Assembly: GCF_003026365.1 (NCBI RefSeq)
Contig: NZ_PYOM01000005.1
Location: forward strand, 62,001-126,000
Source of the DNA: Photobacterium angustum
GTDB lineage: Bacteria > Pseudomonadota > Gammaproteobacteria > Enterobacterales > Vibrionaceae
Reading direction: 5' to 3'
Length of the DNA stretch: 64,000 nt
Under the pieces are notes generated by a model that saw only the letters and a list, made by a program, of their open reading frames with translations, was not told where the DNA came from and searched no databases. Every line of letters starts with the position of its first letter. The stretch's first letter is position 1. Positions 53,323-61,466 of the stretch are shown here, one piece after another. The translations under genes were made by a program, and so were the position numbers.

Positions 53323-54156
53323 TTATTTACCAACTCTAAATCTAACAGTGAGAACAAAGAAACTAACCGCGATAATTAATAATCCCATCAATGTTGGGCT
53401 ACCTATTGCCATTAATGTCTCCCATGGGTGATCACTCATTAATATATTAATTGACAGATTGTTGACTTGACTTATCCAATCACCGATGACTGTTGATTTA
53501 AAAACAATAGAACCCATTATTTTAATAAGTAAGATAATCACAAATATTGTAATTAAGGGATGCTCATTAAATTGAGAAATAAAGAATATAATACAGGCAA
53601 CAGGCAATAACGCTAAACTCATGGCTGCCATTGTCGATATAAATTCACCATAATGCTGACCCAATGCCACAAGGTTGACTGAATAGTCCGTTAATAAACT
53701 TTGCGGGACAAACCATTGTCCGACAAACCAAACAGTAAGATCAGCAAACAACAATAGGAAAGAAGCAATAATCGGTATAATAACTAAGGCAAAAACAAGT
53801 TTTACAGCTATCGCTTTAGAATCAGAGATCGGCATTGAATGCCAAAAAGCTAAACTGCCCTCTTTTCTCTCTTTCGACAATGTTCTTGCTGTATAGGTAA
53901 AAAAGCTAACTAACGTCACCAGCCCCGCCAGCATAAAATTGATTAGCCCGACAATACCCGCAAAAGAATCGCTGTGAGTAAAATTTGGCGACCAACTTTC
54001 TAGCCCTGATGATTGAACATTAAATGAGAAATTCTGGCTATTACTCATAAGTAATATGATGCAAACAATAGAAAAAACAGCAAGAAACAGTGGTAATCGA
54101 GTAACAAGTTTATGCTCAAGCAATTCTTTAGTTAACAATGCTTTGATTGGGTTCAT
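53323..54156 (-). CDS. ABC-2 type transporter permease
   Basis: The 277-residue protein has six predicted membrane helices (first at about 20-38, VTRLPLFLAVFSIVCIILLM; last at about 250-270) and the motif RTLSKERKEGSLAFWHSMPI, which is typical of ABC-2 permeases after the second helix. It overlaps the preceding ATPase gene by four bases (ATGA). Substrate unknown. Confidence 0.88.
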   Translation of the reverse strand: MNPIKALLTKELLEHKLVTRLPLFLAVFSIVCIILLMSNSQNFSFNVQSSGLESWSPNFTHSDSFAGIVGLINFMLAGLVTLVSFFTYTARTLSKERKEGSLAFWHSMPISDSKAIAVKLVFALVIIPIIASFLLLFADLTVWFVGQWFVPQSLLTDYSVNLVALGQHYGEFISTMAAMSLALLPVACIIFFISQFNEHPLITIFVIILLIKIMGSIVFKSTVIGDWISQVNNLSINILMSDHPWETLMAIGSPTLMGLLIIAVSFFVLTVRFRVGK

Positions 54157-55025
54157 AAAGCCTCCTGCTGCTTGGCAATAAATATATCAGCAAGACTTGG
54201 CTTAGTAACTGTACCTAACATTGCTAATTCAGTTGGTGGAAAATTCTCAAACAATAAGCGGTGTTGACCTAAACCTGCTTTACAACTAATCGGTTTTAAT
54301 TTTTTAGCTTGCTCAATATGCTGTTCATCTACCGAAAGGATACTAAAGCGCTCAGATAAATCGTTAAGTTGTCCTTGTAATACAGTTCGCCCTTCTTTCA
54401 AAACCAACACATCAGTAAGCATATGGGCTATTTCATCAACTTCATGACTTGCAATAATCAACGCTCTTTCGCCCTCATGGAACCATTCCATTAAATAACG
54501 ATAGAAGGTTTCACGATACATTAAATCAAGGCCTAGCGTCGGCTCATCAAGAATTAAAACATTCACATCTGTCGACATCACAAGAGCAAGATGCAACTGT
54601 ACTTTCATCCCTTTAGATAACGCAGCAATCTTACTTTTTAATGATATATTGGTCTGGGCTAAATAAGCTGTCATCTTCTGTTGATCATAACGAGGATGCA
54701 CACCTTGTACATATTTCATTACCTGCTTGACGGTCATCCATTCTGGTAATACTGCAACATCAGATATATAGCCAAGACGCTCTACAATTTTTGCACGTTG
54801 TTTTTGTGGCTCTAAACCAAAAATAGTTAATTCACCACTATGGCTATGCATGCCCAGCATGGCTTTAATTAATGTCGACTTACCTGCGCCATTATGCCCA
54901 AGTAAGCCTAAGACTTGTCCCGATTTTAGCTCAAAACTAACATCACTTAATACTTCATTATTTTGGTACGCTTTACTGATGTGTTGGGCTGAGATAAATG
55001 TAAGATCTACATAACTTTTATTCAC
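54153..55025 (-). CDS. ABC transporter ATP-binding protein
   Basis: The 290-residue ATPase has Walker A GHNGAGKSTLIKAMLG, a signature ALSKGMKVQLHLALVM (degenerate S-K-G-M-K), Walker B VLILDEPTLGLDLMYRE and the H-loop IASHEVDEIAH, followed by a C-terminal extension. The degenerate signature is common in YtrB/YxlF-type exporters. The start is GTG with AAGGAAG upstream. With the permease it forms a two-gene exporter operon; no regulator is adjacent. Confidence 0.88.
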   Translation of the reverse strand: MNKSYVDLTFISAQHISKAYQNNEVLSDVSFELKSGQVLGLLGHNGAGKSTLIKAMLGMHSHSGELTIFGLEPQKQRAKIVERLGYISDVAVLPEWMTVKQVMKYVQGVHPRYDQQKMTAYLAQTNISLKSKIAALSKGMKVQLHLALVMSTDVNVLILDEPTLGLDLMYRETFYRYLMEWFHEGERALIIASHEVDEIAHMLTDVLVLKEGRTVLQGQLNDLSERFSILSVDEQHIEQAKKLKPISCKAGLGQHRLLFENFPPTELAMLGTVTKPSLADIFIAKQQEAL

Positions 55026-55597
55026 GTCCGCTTCCTTTGGAAATACCTAATAACGGTTATTATTGGCTTGCTTATAGTAAGAGTAACGAGAAGATCGACA
55101 ATGAATCAACTGTTAATAAAGGAATGGCTTAGCATGGTTAGATTTTTATAATGAAAATCGACAAAAATTGAAAGTCTTTGTATTTAGATAAAATATATGA
55201 TGATAAAAAGTTAATAGTACTCAGCCTAGCAATAAAAGATCTCACTTATGCAAAGTGCTAAATATAAAACGCCTTCATAAAGCGTAAATCACATTATAGA
55301 CTTAGATCTATTCTTCTCTCGGTTATTTATCTAATGCCAAATTATCCTTTCTATTAAAAGAAATATCGCGGCAAATAGCATTTTCAAGCAATATAGATAG
55401 GTCAATAGAAAGCACAAACAAGCGTACACAGAGTATTGAATAAGAACACACTCTGTATACGACAACAACTCAGAAGTAATAAAGCAATCTATTAGGAATG
55501 CGATATAATTTACATATAAAAGACGATACAAATCCTGTTGTATATTCTATATATAATTATAATTCTTTTTATAAATCAATAAACTGCTTGTTACTGT
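55026..55597. other. AT-rich gene-free stretch
   Basis: Holds the promoter of the ABC operon near the left end. Short ORFs on either strand (for example minus 55331-55531) have runs of I, L, F and Y and no ribosome-binding site. I see no supported gene, repeat or RNA. Confidence 0.5.
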
Positions 55598-55903
55598 TTA
55601 ATCTTCATACTCATCATCTAGTAGCTCATAAGGAGAAACATTATCTTTTTCCATCATGGCTAATATTTCAATCATACGCGTATGACGTGATTCTTGTTTA
55701 AATTCATGCAGAACAGCAATAAGGTTGTTTATTTTTTGGAGTGGTATTCTTTTAATCACTGCTTTTTGACGACCTGGGACTTCATCGGCAAAATCAATCA
55801 AAATCTGACGGTAGTCGACACGTGTTTCTTTAACAACGCCCGTCTCTTCTACACTCTTTAACATTGCACTCAGCGCTTTTTCTGCAGCTGCGAAACTATC
55901 CAT
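55598..55903 (-). CDS. Small hypothetical protein
   Basis: The 101-residue protein is preceded by GAGG at 7 bases, so it is probably real. It is soluble and mostly helical (FAAAEKALSAMLKSVEETG, VPGRQKAVIKRIPLQKINN), with an acidic end LLDDEYED. Family not recognised. Confidence 0.68.
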   Translation of the reverse strand: MDSFAAAEKALSAMLKSVEETGVVKETRVDYRQILIDFADEVPGRQKAVIKRIPLQKINNLIAVLHEFKQESRHTRMIEILAMMEKDNVSPYELLDDEYED

Positions 55904-56459
55904 TAATTACCTCGAGGACACAAATTCGCTACGGTAGAAAGTACCGTATCATTTATTCGTAAAATCACTAATACCAAGCTTGATGTTGCATTAGTTTCTA
56001 CATATTTAGTCTTTATGATATTAACATCCCAACAAAGAATCGTGGGATTATAACTGTAAACACTAATGAGTTGTTCACCAAGTAGGTCTGATTCTTTAAT
56101 TATAATTGAAATTTACAATTTCGTATAACAGGGAGTGTTACTTGGACATATATTACTCTCTGTTTTGATGATTGTGAATAAATAATTAAGTAAAATTTTA
56201 ATTCGGAGCCTAAATCACACAGACAACATATAGAATTGTACAAAAAAAAGGGACACAATAATGACTCGTCGCTCATATTTATAACCAGAATCACATATTC
56301 ACTATTATCACTATCACGATGTTTCAATTGAGATTTGTCTAAATGGACTTGTAGATACCTAAAATCTAACTTTTACTACTGCGGAAAGTCACAACTATTA
56401 AGGTTTATAAAATAATAGACTATAGTTAGCGCCATATCATCTTTGTTATAGGTTTTACT
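55904..56459. other. AT-rich gene-free stretch
   Basis: Divergent upstream region of the small protein and the RNase T2 gene. A 75-codon minus ORF (56100-56327) has no start signal and unlikely composition. Nothing else was seen. Confidence 0.5.
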
Positions 56460-57473
56460 GTGCGTAAACATCAACAAACACTAACAGTACTTTGCTTAGG
56501 TACACTTTTCTCTTTCTCTAGTTTTGGCTCTTATGCCTCTATTGCAACATCTGGTGGTTTTACAGCAACACAAAATTGCGAAGCCTTCCAATCCTTTCGT
56601 AAGCAAACAAACCCTGATGACACTAAACTTGTAGTCGGTAAACAATATCAAATAAAGGCACTCAATGAACGCGACTATCGCTGGGTTCATATTCTCGTGC
56701 CAGATGCTAAACCTGCTGTACGCTGGGTAAGTAAAGACTGCGGTACTGTGGATTTAAGCCAAAGCATCAGCGCCCCCGACAAAAAGTATGACAATAAATA
56801 TTCAAACTCTCGTAAAAGTTGTAGCACTGTGGGAGATTTTGATTCTTATGTCTTAGCACTTACTTGGCAGCCAGGTTTTTGTGAACACTTTCGCTATAAA
56901 GGTACAAAGCCTGAATGTAATGCAATTAACGATGGTAAGTTAAAAATCACAAACCTAACATTGCATGGCTTGTGGCCGAATAAAGCAAGCTGTGGAACCA
57001 CCTATGGTTACTGTGATCGTTACGCTCGATTAGACCTTTCTCGTAATACCATAAACCAAATTGCACCGTGGATGCCTAACTTCTACTACCAAACAAAGTT
57101 TGGTGAATATGAATGGAAGAAACATGGTACTTGTCAAACACGTGATGCTGACGACTACTTCATAACAGCAACAAAGCTAGTTGAAAAAGTAGACGCCTCT
57201 CCTATCGGTTTATTTATTAAAGATAATATAGGTCGTAATGTCTCTGTATCTAGTTTCAAGAAGAAACTTGTTGCCAGCTTTGGTAGCAATGCCGTTGATC
57301 GTATCAGCCTATCTTGTACTCAGGGTAAATTCCTGAATGAAGTACGCCTTAATTTAGGAAAAGATATCGATTTGAGTAAACCTATTGTTGATTTACTTAA
57401 TGCGGGTACCAAAGGTAGAGCGTTTTACGGAAACTGCCGTAAAATGATTTATATCGAAGATTCGGGTAAATAA
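56460..57473 (+). CDS. Exported ribonuclease T2 family (RNase I-like)
   Basis: The enzyme cleaves single-stranded RNA through a 2',3'-cyclic phosphate in the periplasm. The 337-residue protein starts with GTG and a signal peptide (LTVLCLGTLFSFSSFGSYAS). An unusual N-terminal module of about 80 residues (NCEAFQSFRKQT to VRWVSKDCGTV) follows, then the T2 domain with CAS I TLHGLWPN (His169) and CAS II YEWKKHGTC (Glu218, Lys221, His222). All catalytic residues are kept. E. coli RNase I has 268 residues and lacks the extra module. The Cys-rich sequence suggests several disulfides. Single-gene unit with its own terminator. Confidence 0.9.
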   Translation: MRKHQQTLTVLCLGTLFSFSSFGSYASIATSGGFTATQNCEAFQSFRKQTNPDDTKLVVGKQYQIKALNERDYRWVHILVPDAKPAVRWVSKDCGTVDLSQSISAPDKKYDNKYSNSRKSCSTVGDFDSYVLALTWQPGFCEHFRYKGTKPECNAINDGKLKITNLTLHGLWPNKASCGTTYGYCDRYARLDLSRNTINQIAPWMPNFYYQTKFGEYEWKKHGTCQTRDADDYFITATKLVEKVDASPIGLFIKDNIGRNVSVSSFKKKLVASFGSNAVDRISLSCTQGKFLNEVRLNLGKDIDLSKPIVDLLNAGTKGRAFYGNCRKMIYIEDSGK

Positions 57474-57478
57474 TATAA

Positions 57479-57510
57479 AAGGGATAAACATTGTTTATCC
57501 CTTACTTTTT
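57479..57510 (+). terminator. Intrinsic terminator of the RNase T2 gene
   Basis: AAGGGATAAAC and GTTTATCCCTT flank a short loop, followed by ACTTTTTT. Confidence 0.88.
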
Positions 57511-58044
57511 TCGTTTATATTTTTAAGCTGTGTAAATTCCATTCAATATAATAATGTAATGACTATTTATCGCTGTTTACAGTCATCTCAATCAGCTGTT
57601 AATTCTCTTATCTCGCGTTTTATCAAAAAATAAAATACCATCTGAAAAGTTAAAAACACTCGAATATTCTTAACCTATGATAATGCACAGCGTTTATTTG
57701 AGTAAGTTCACCATCATCGAGCATAAAAACATAACCATCTGATTACAATGCAAATATCACTATAAGAAAGCACGAAATGTAACACGTTACATAGATTTGA
57801 TTCTTTTTTTGTGATATAAACCCGCTTGGATCTTTAGTGATTCGTGCTACCTTGCATCGCCTTTAGAGAAGTTAAGTCGGTGAGATGTTAGATGGTTGTG
57901 ATATGTTCATTATAGAATATTCATTCAATATTAATTATAAAAAATATCATCATACAAACCGATAAATTAAGAACACTCACTAAATATGAATGTTCCTATT
58001 CACTTAATTATCTTGATGATTAAGTTTTATTTACAGGGAAAATT
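57511..58044. other. Long upstream region of the AGCS symporter
   Basis: About 530 bases with no credible gene. It contains the palindrome at 57777-57792 and presumably the symporter promoter. Its length suggests complex regulation. Confidence 0.5.
57777..57792. promoter_or_regulatory. Candidate operator upstream of the AGCS symporter
   Basis: ATGTAACACGTTACAT has perfect 7-base arms (ATGTAAC, GTTACAT) around AC. It has the form of a dimeric repressor or activator site, but I cannot name the regulator. It lies 252 bases before the symporter start. Confidence 0.5.
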
Positions 58045-59547
58045 ATGAATTCTACGAATGAAAATTTGCTTACAACTATTAATGATAGTCTGTTAGCAAT
58101 CATTGGTTCAATCAATGGTGTACTGTGGGGACAGGTATTAGTGTACTTACTCGTAGGTGTGGGTATTTATTTCTCTCTACGTTTAGGCTTTATACAAATC
58201 CGTCAATTCGGACACGCGATTAAGGTACTTAAAAGTGGCCGTGAACTTGAAAATGGAATCAGTTCATACCAAGTATTTTGTACATCAATGGCGGCGCGTG
58301 TTGGTACCGGTAATATGGCAGGTATTGCAGTAGCCTTAAGCATTGGTGGACCTGGTGCTATTTTCTGGATGTGGGTTATTGCTTTATTTGGTATGGCAAC
58401 CGCGTTTATTGAATCAACCCTCGCGCAAGTATACAAAGTAAAAGACGTTGACGGTCAATATCGTGGCGGCCCTGCTTATTATATGGAAAAAGGCTTAGGC
58501 AAACGTTGGATGGGGACGTTATTTTCTATCTGCTTAATTATCGCGTTTGGCTTTGTATTTAACGCAGTTCAAGCAAATACGATTACAGATGCGCTTCACC
58601 ACTCTTTTGGTTTTAATGAAACAACTCAAGGCATCGTTCTCGTTATCTTATCTGCTTTCTTTATTATGGGCGGTCTACGCCGTGTCGCTTCAGCATCAGC
58701 TAAAATTGTTCCAGTGATGGCAATTGGTTACCTCGCGATTGCTCTTATCGTGGTCATCATGAATATTACAGAGCTCCCTGCCGTTCTTTCTCTTATCGTG
58801 AAAAGTGCATTTGGTTGGCAAGAAGCTGCTGCAGGCGGTGTCGCATTTACTATTTCACAAGCAATGCAAACTGGTATTGCACGTGGTTTATTCTCAAATG
58901 AAGCAGGTATGGGCTCAGCTGCTAATATCGCAGCAAGTGCAACACCAAACCCTAACCACCCTGCCTCACAAGGCTTTGTGCAAATGTTAGGTGTATTTGT
59001 TGATACTATTGTTATCTGTACTGCATCTGCTGCAATGATCATGCTTTCAGGTGTAATGGATATGCCAAATGCAGGTCAAGGAATTAGTTTATTACAAACC
59101 GCACTTTCTGACGAACTAGGTAACTGGACAACATACTTTATTGCCGCAGCAATTTTGCTATTTTGTTTTTCATCAATTCTTGCAAACTACACATACGCTG
59201 AAACAAATATTATGTTCCTGAATGGTAATACCAAAAAAGGTCTGATGCTTTTCCGCTTGTGTGTACTGGGCATGGTGATGTTCGGTTCAGTCGCTTCTCT
59301 ACCTGTGGTTTGGAACTTAGCTGATGCATCGATGGGCTTAATGGCATTTGTTAATATCGTAGCGCTAATTTTCTTATCAAAATTAGCTATCCGCGTTATC
59401 AAAGATTACGAGCACCAGCTAAAACAAGGTAAAACTCCTGAGTTTGACCGTTCTAAATTCCCAGAGCTTGAAGATCTTGATGGTGCATGGCACCCAGATA
59501 CCATTGCGAAAGCCCGCCGTAAACATGGTAACCATTTCGCTAAATAA
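58045..59547 (+). CDS. AGCS family alanine or glycine:cation symporter
   Basis: The 500-residue protein has about ten membrane helices and the AGCS signatures: CTSMAARVGTGNMAGIAVAL, GGPGAIFWMWVIALFGMATA, YRGGPAYYMEKGLG, GLFSNEAGMGSAANIAASA and the late FCFSSILANYTYAETN. It takes up alanine or glycine with sodium. AGGGAAAA precedes the ATG. It is a single-gene unit with a very long upstream region and a terminator. Confidence 0.93.
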   Translation: MNSTNENLLTTINDSLLAIIGSINGVLWGQVLVYLLVGVGIYFSLRLGFIQIRQFGHAIKVLKSGRELENGISSYQVFCTSMAARVGTGNMAGIAVALSIGGPGAIFWMWVIALFGMATAFIESTLAQVYKVKDVDGQYRGGPAYYMEKGLGKRWMGTLFSICLIIAFGFVFNAVQANTITDALHHSFGFNETTQGIVLVILSAFFIMGGLRRVASASAKIVPVMAIGYLAIALIVVIMNITELPAVLSLIVKSAFGWQEAAAGGVAFTISQAMQTGIARGLFSNEAGMGSAANIAASATPNPNHPASQGFVQMLGVFVDTIVICTASAAMIMLSGVMDMPNAGQGISLLQTALSDELGNWTTYFIAAAILLFCFSSILANYTYAETNIMFLNGNTKKGLMLFRLCVLGMVMFGSVASLPVVWNLADASMGLMAFVNIVALIFLSKLAIRVIKDYEHQLKQGKTPEFDRSKFPELEDLDGAWHPDTIAKARRKHGNHFAK

Positions 59548-59566
59548 TCTGTAATCATTTTTAAAT

Positions 59567-59599
59567 GCCAGTATTGAATATCAATGCTGGCTTTTTTTT
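59567..59599 (+). terminator. Intrinsic terminator of the AGCS symporter
   Basis: GCCAGTATTGA and CAATGCTGGC flank ATAT, followed by eight T residues. Confidence 0.92.
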
Positions 59600-59616
59600 A
59601 TTTTTCTAGGTGCGGA

Positions 59617-60198
59617 TTACATCTTCAATTGTTGCTTAATTGCAGCAACCATCTCATTACTTGTTGGTGATAGGCTTGATGGAAATACGCCTACTACTTG
59701 CCCTTGTTTATTTAACAAGTACTTTTGGAAATTCCACCCAACCGACTTACCAGACTGTGAGATTAAAAGTTTATATAATGGATTGGCCTTACTTCCCTTA
59801 ACACTTGTTTTTGTCATCATCGGAAACGTTACGCCATAATTGCTATAACAGATATTAGCCGTTTGCTGATCGCTGCCTCTATCTTGCTTAAAATCATTAG
59901 ATGGAAAACCAATAACCACCAATCCACTGTCTTTATACGTTTTATACAATTCTTCCAACTGTTTGAATTGGGGTGTAAAACCACATTGGCTAGCCGTATT
60001 CACCACCAATACCACTTTCCCAGTTAAATGTTGGCAGAAGTCATAATATTCATCGCTGTTGAGTTTTTTTAGAGGTGATTGATAGAGCGTAGGGCAACTT
60101 GACGCATTCGCCGATGTTGTAACGAGAGAAGTAAAAAGGATCGAACTGACTAATAAAATAAGTCGTAAGATTAAAAGATTATAGCTAACCACTTGCAT
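59617..60198 (-). CDS. Exported glutathione peroxidase family protein
   Basis: The 193-residue protein has an N-terminal signal sequence (LILRLILLVSSILFTSLV) and a GPx domain with peroxidatic Cys72 in VVNTASQCGFTPQF, then the IGFPSNDF segment and WNFQKYLLNKQG with the active-site Trp-Asn. The usual FPCNQFG second cysteine and Gln are changed to FPSNDFK; a cysteine in NICYSNYG may act as resolving cysteine. Export to the periplasm means it probably uses a thiol donor other than glutathione. Confidence 0.87.
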   Translation of the reverse strand: MQVVSYNLLILRLILLVSSILFTSLVTTSANASSCPTLYQSPLKKLNSDEYYDFCQHLTGKVVLVVNTASQCGFTPQFKQLEELYKTYKDSGLVVIGFPSNDFKQDRGSDQQTANICYSNYGVTFPMMTKTSVKGSKANPLYKLLISQSGKSVGWNFQKYLLNKQGQVVGVFPSSLSPTSNEMVAAIKQQLKM

Positions 60199-60252
60199 GC
60201 TATTTCCCTTCTATTTATCAATTAATTATTTAGCTAACTAGTCAACAATACG

Positions 60253-60285
60253 AAAAAGGGCTAAAGAAAGTTTATTTCTTTAGCC
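60253..60285 (-). terminator. Intrinsic terminator of the small hypothetical gene
   Basis: On the minus strand GGCTAAAGAAA and TTTCTTTAGCC flank a short loop, followed by CTTTTTCG. Confidence 0.85.
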
Positions 60286-60306
60286 ACTATTGAAGAGAAT
60301 AAAACA

Positions 60307-60588
60307 TTAGATATAACCGTTTTGAAATTTCCACGCCTCACTCATCTTATCAATGACACAAGCAGGCAATGGGCGATGTGCTTTAGCTGGCTGCGTAGCA
60401 ATATTTCGATAACCGCACCGTTTTAAGCGCAAATCAAACGCACGATCGATTTGCATTCCAGCACGAGCGAGATCCCAACGAAATACTCGGAGTGCTAAAT
60501 ATTCATGTTGCTCTAATTCACCTCCAAATGGGTATTTAAGCACTTTATTGTACGCCGTTTTTGCTAAATCGAAGTTCACTTGAATCAT
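60307..60588 (-). CDS. Small hypothetical protein
   Basis: The 93-residue protein has an ideal AAGGAGG site 5 bases before the ATG. It is soluble, basic and mostly helical (LVKYPFGGELEQ-type region, LRVFRWDLARAGMQIDRAFD, LRLKRCGYRNIAT). Family not recognised. Single-gene unit upstream of the exported peroxidase, separated from it by a terminator. Confidence 0.72.
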   Translation of the reverse strand: MIQVNFDLAKTAYNKVLKYPFGGELEQHEYLALRVFRWDLARAGMQIDRAFDLRLKRCGYRNIATQPAKAHRPLPACVIDKMSEAWKFQNGYI

Positions 60589-60878
60589 AAGTTCCTCCTT
60601 AGCTTTCAGCCATTAATATAAATTATCGGCTAACTTCAAGCTAAAACGTTACAGTGTCGCAAGCAAGCTTTTTCGCAATAGAAATGACAAGAAAGTGCAA
60701 ATTAAGATAAATAATGTGATGTAAATCCGCTAATAATTGGTTGTTAATAGCAAATATGGCTAACAATCAAACAAAGAAGAAAGAGATCTACCATCGATTT
60801 TGCTTTTCGGTAAGAAAGGCTTTTATCCGTAATTAAGCTGAATTATTATGCTTTATCGAACAACGCTAGGAACTCAAT

Positions 60879-61244
60879 ATGCAACAAATTAAAATCGCCG
60901 CTAATTCGCAGATTGCCGTTATTTTTAAGACTTGGTCATCTGAATGGGAATCGGAAGTTGAAGCAGATAAAAAAGATGCTGCGAACAAATTCCATACAGT
61001 TTATAACATTGCAGCTGAGTTGTTCGCAAAAGGCGGAGAAATTGAAATTTCTTTCATTTCTGCACTATTTAATGATTGTAAGCAAAAAACTGAAATGGCA
61101 GAGCAAATGATCAACAAGATCAAAGCTAGCCTAAAAGATGATCCTGAACGAGCTGAGAAATACATCGCTAAAGTTAATACCGCAGCACAAGATGCTGCGT
61201 TTTCGATGAACTACCTTGGCCAGCTACTCTTAAAATCAGCTTAA
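60879..61244 (+). CDS. Small helical hypothetical protein
   Basis: The 121 residues are almost entirely helical and rich in A, K and E (VEADKKDAANKFHTVYNIAA, TEMAEQMINKIKASLKDDPE), without cysteine motif, signal or membrane segment, apart from a weakly hydrophobic SFISALF. AGGAAC lies 7 bases before the ATG. Function unknown. Confidence 0.72.
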   Translation: MQQIKIAANSQIAVIFKTWSSEWESEVEADKKDAANKFHTVYNIAAELFAKGGEIEISFISALFNDCKQKTEMAEQMINKIKASLKDDPERAEKYIAKVNTAAQDAAFSMNYLGQLLLKSA

Positions 61245-61260
61245 TGTCTCCAATGTCTAG

Positions 61261-61280
61261 AGCCCTTGTATCAAGGGCTT
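61261..61280 (+). terminator. Weak hairpin after the small helical gene
   Basis: AGCCCTTG and CAAGGGCT flank TAT, followed by TAATTGCCTTTATTT. The T-tract is poor. Confidence 0.55.
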
Positions 61281-61466
61281 AATTGCCTTTATTTGCTGCT
61301 ATATTCAGCAATATTTAACTAATAAGCACTAAATCTACTTTATACTGTAAATCTTCTTGTCAGCTTTCCTCGATAGGCATACATTACGCTAAAATATACC
61401 CTTTACGAATACTGTTAGTTTTTATACTAACTCATATCTATATTTCTTGCGTTTGTACTGTAACTA

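Noticed and set aside
55331-55701. Short overlapping ORFs on both strands
   Set aside because: Low-complexity hydrophobic or aromatic text from AT-rich DNA, with no start signals.
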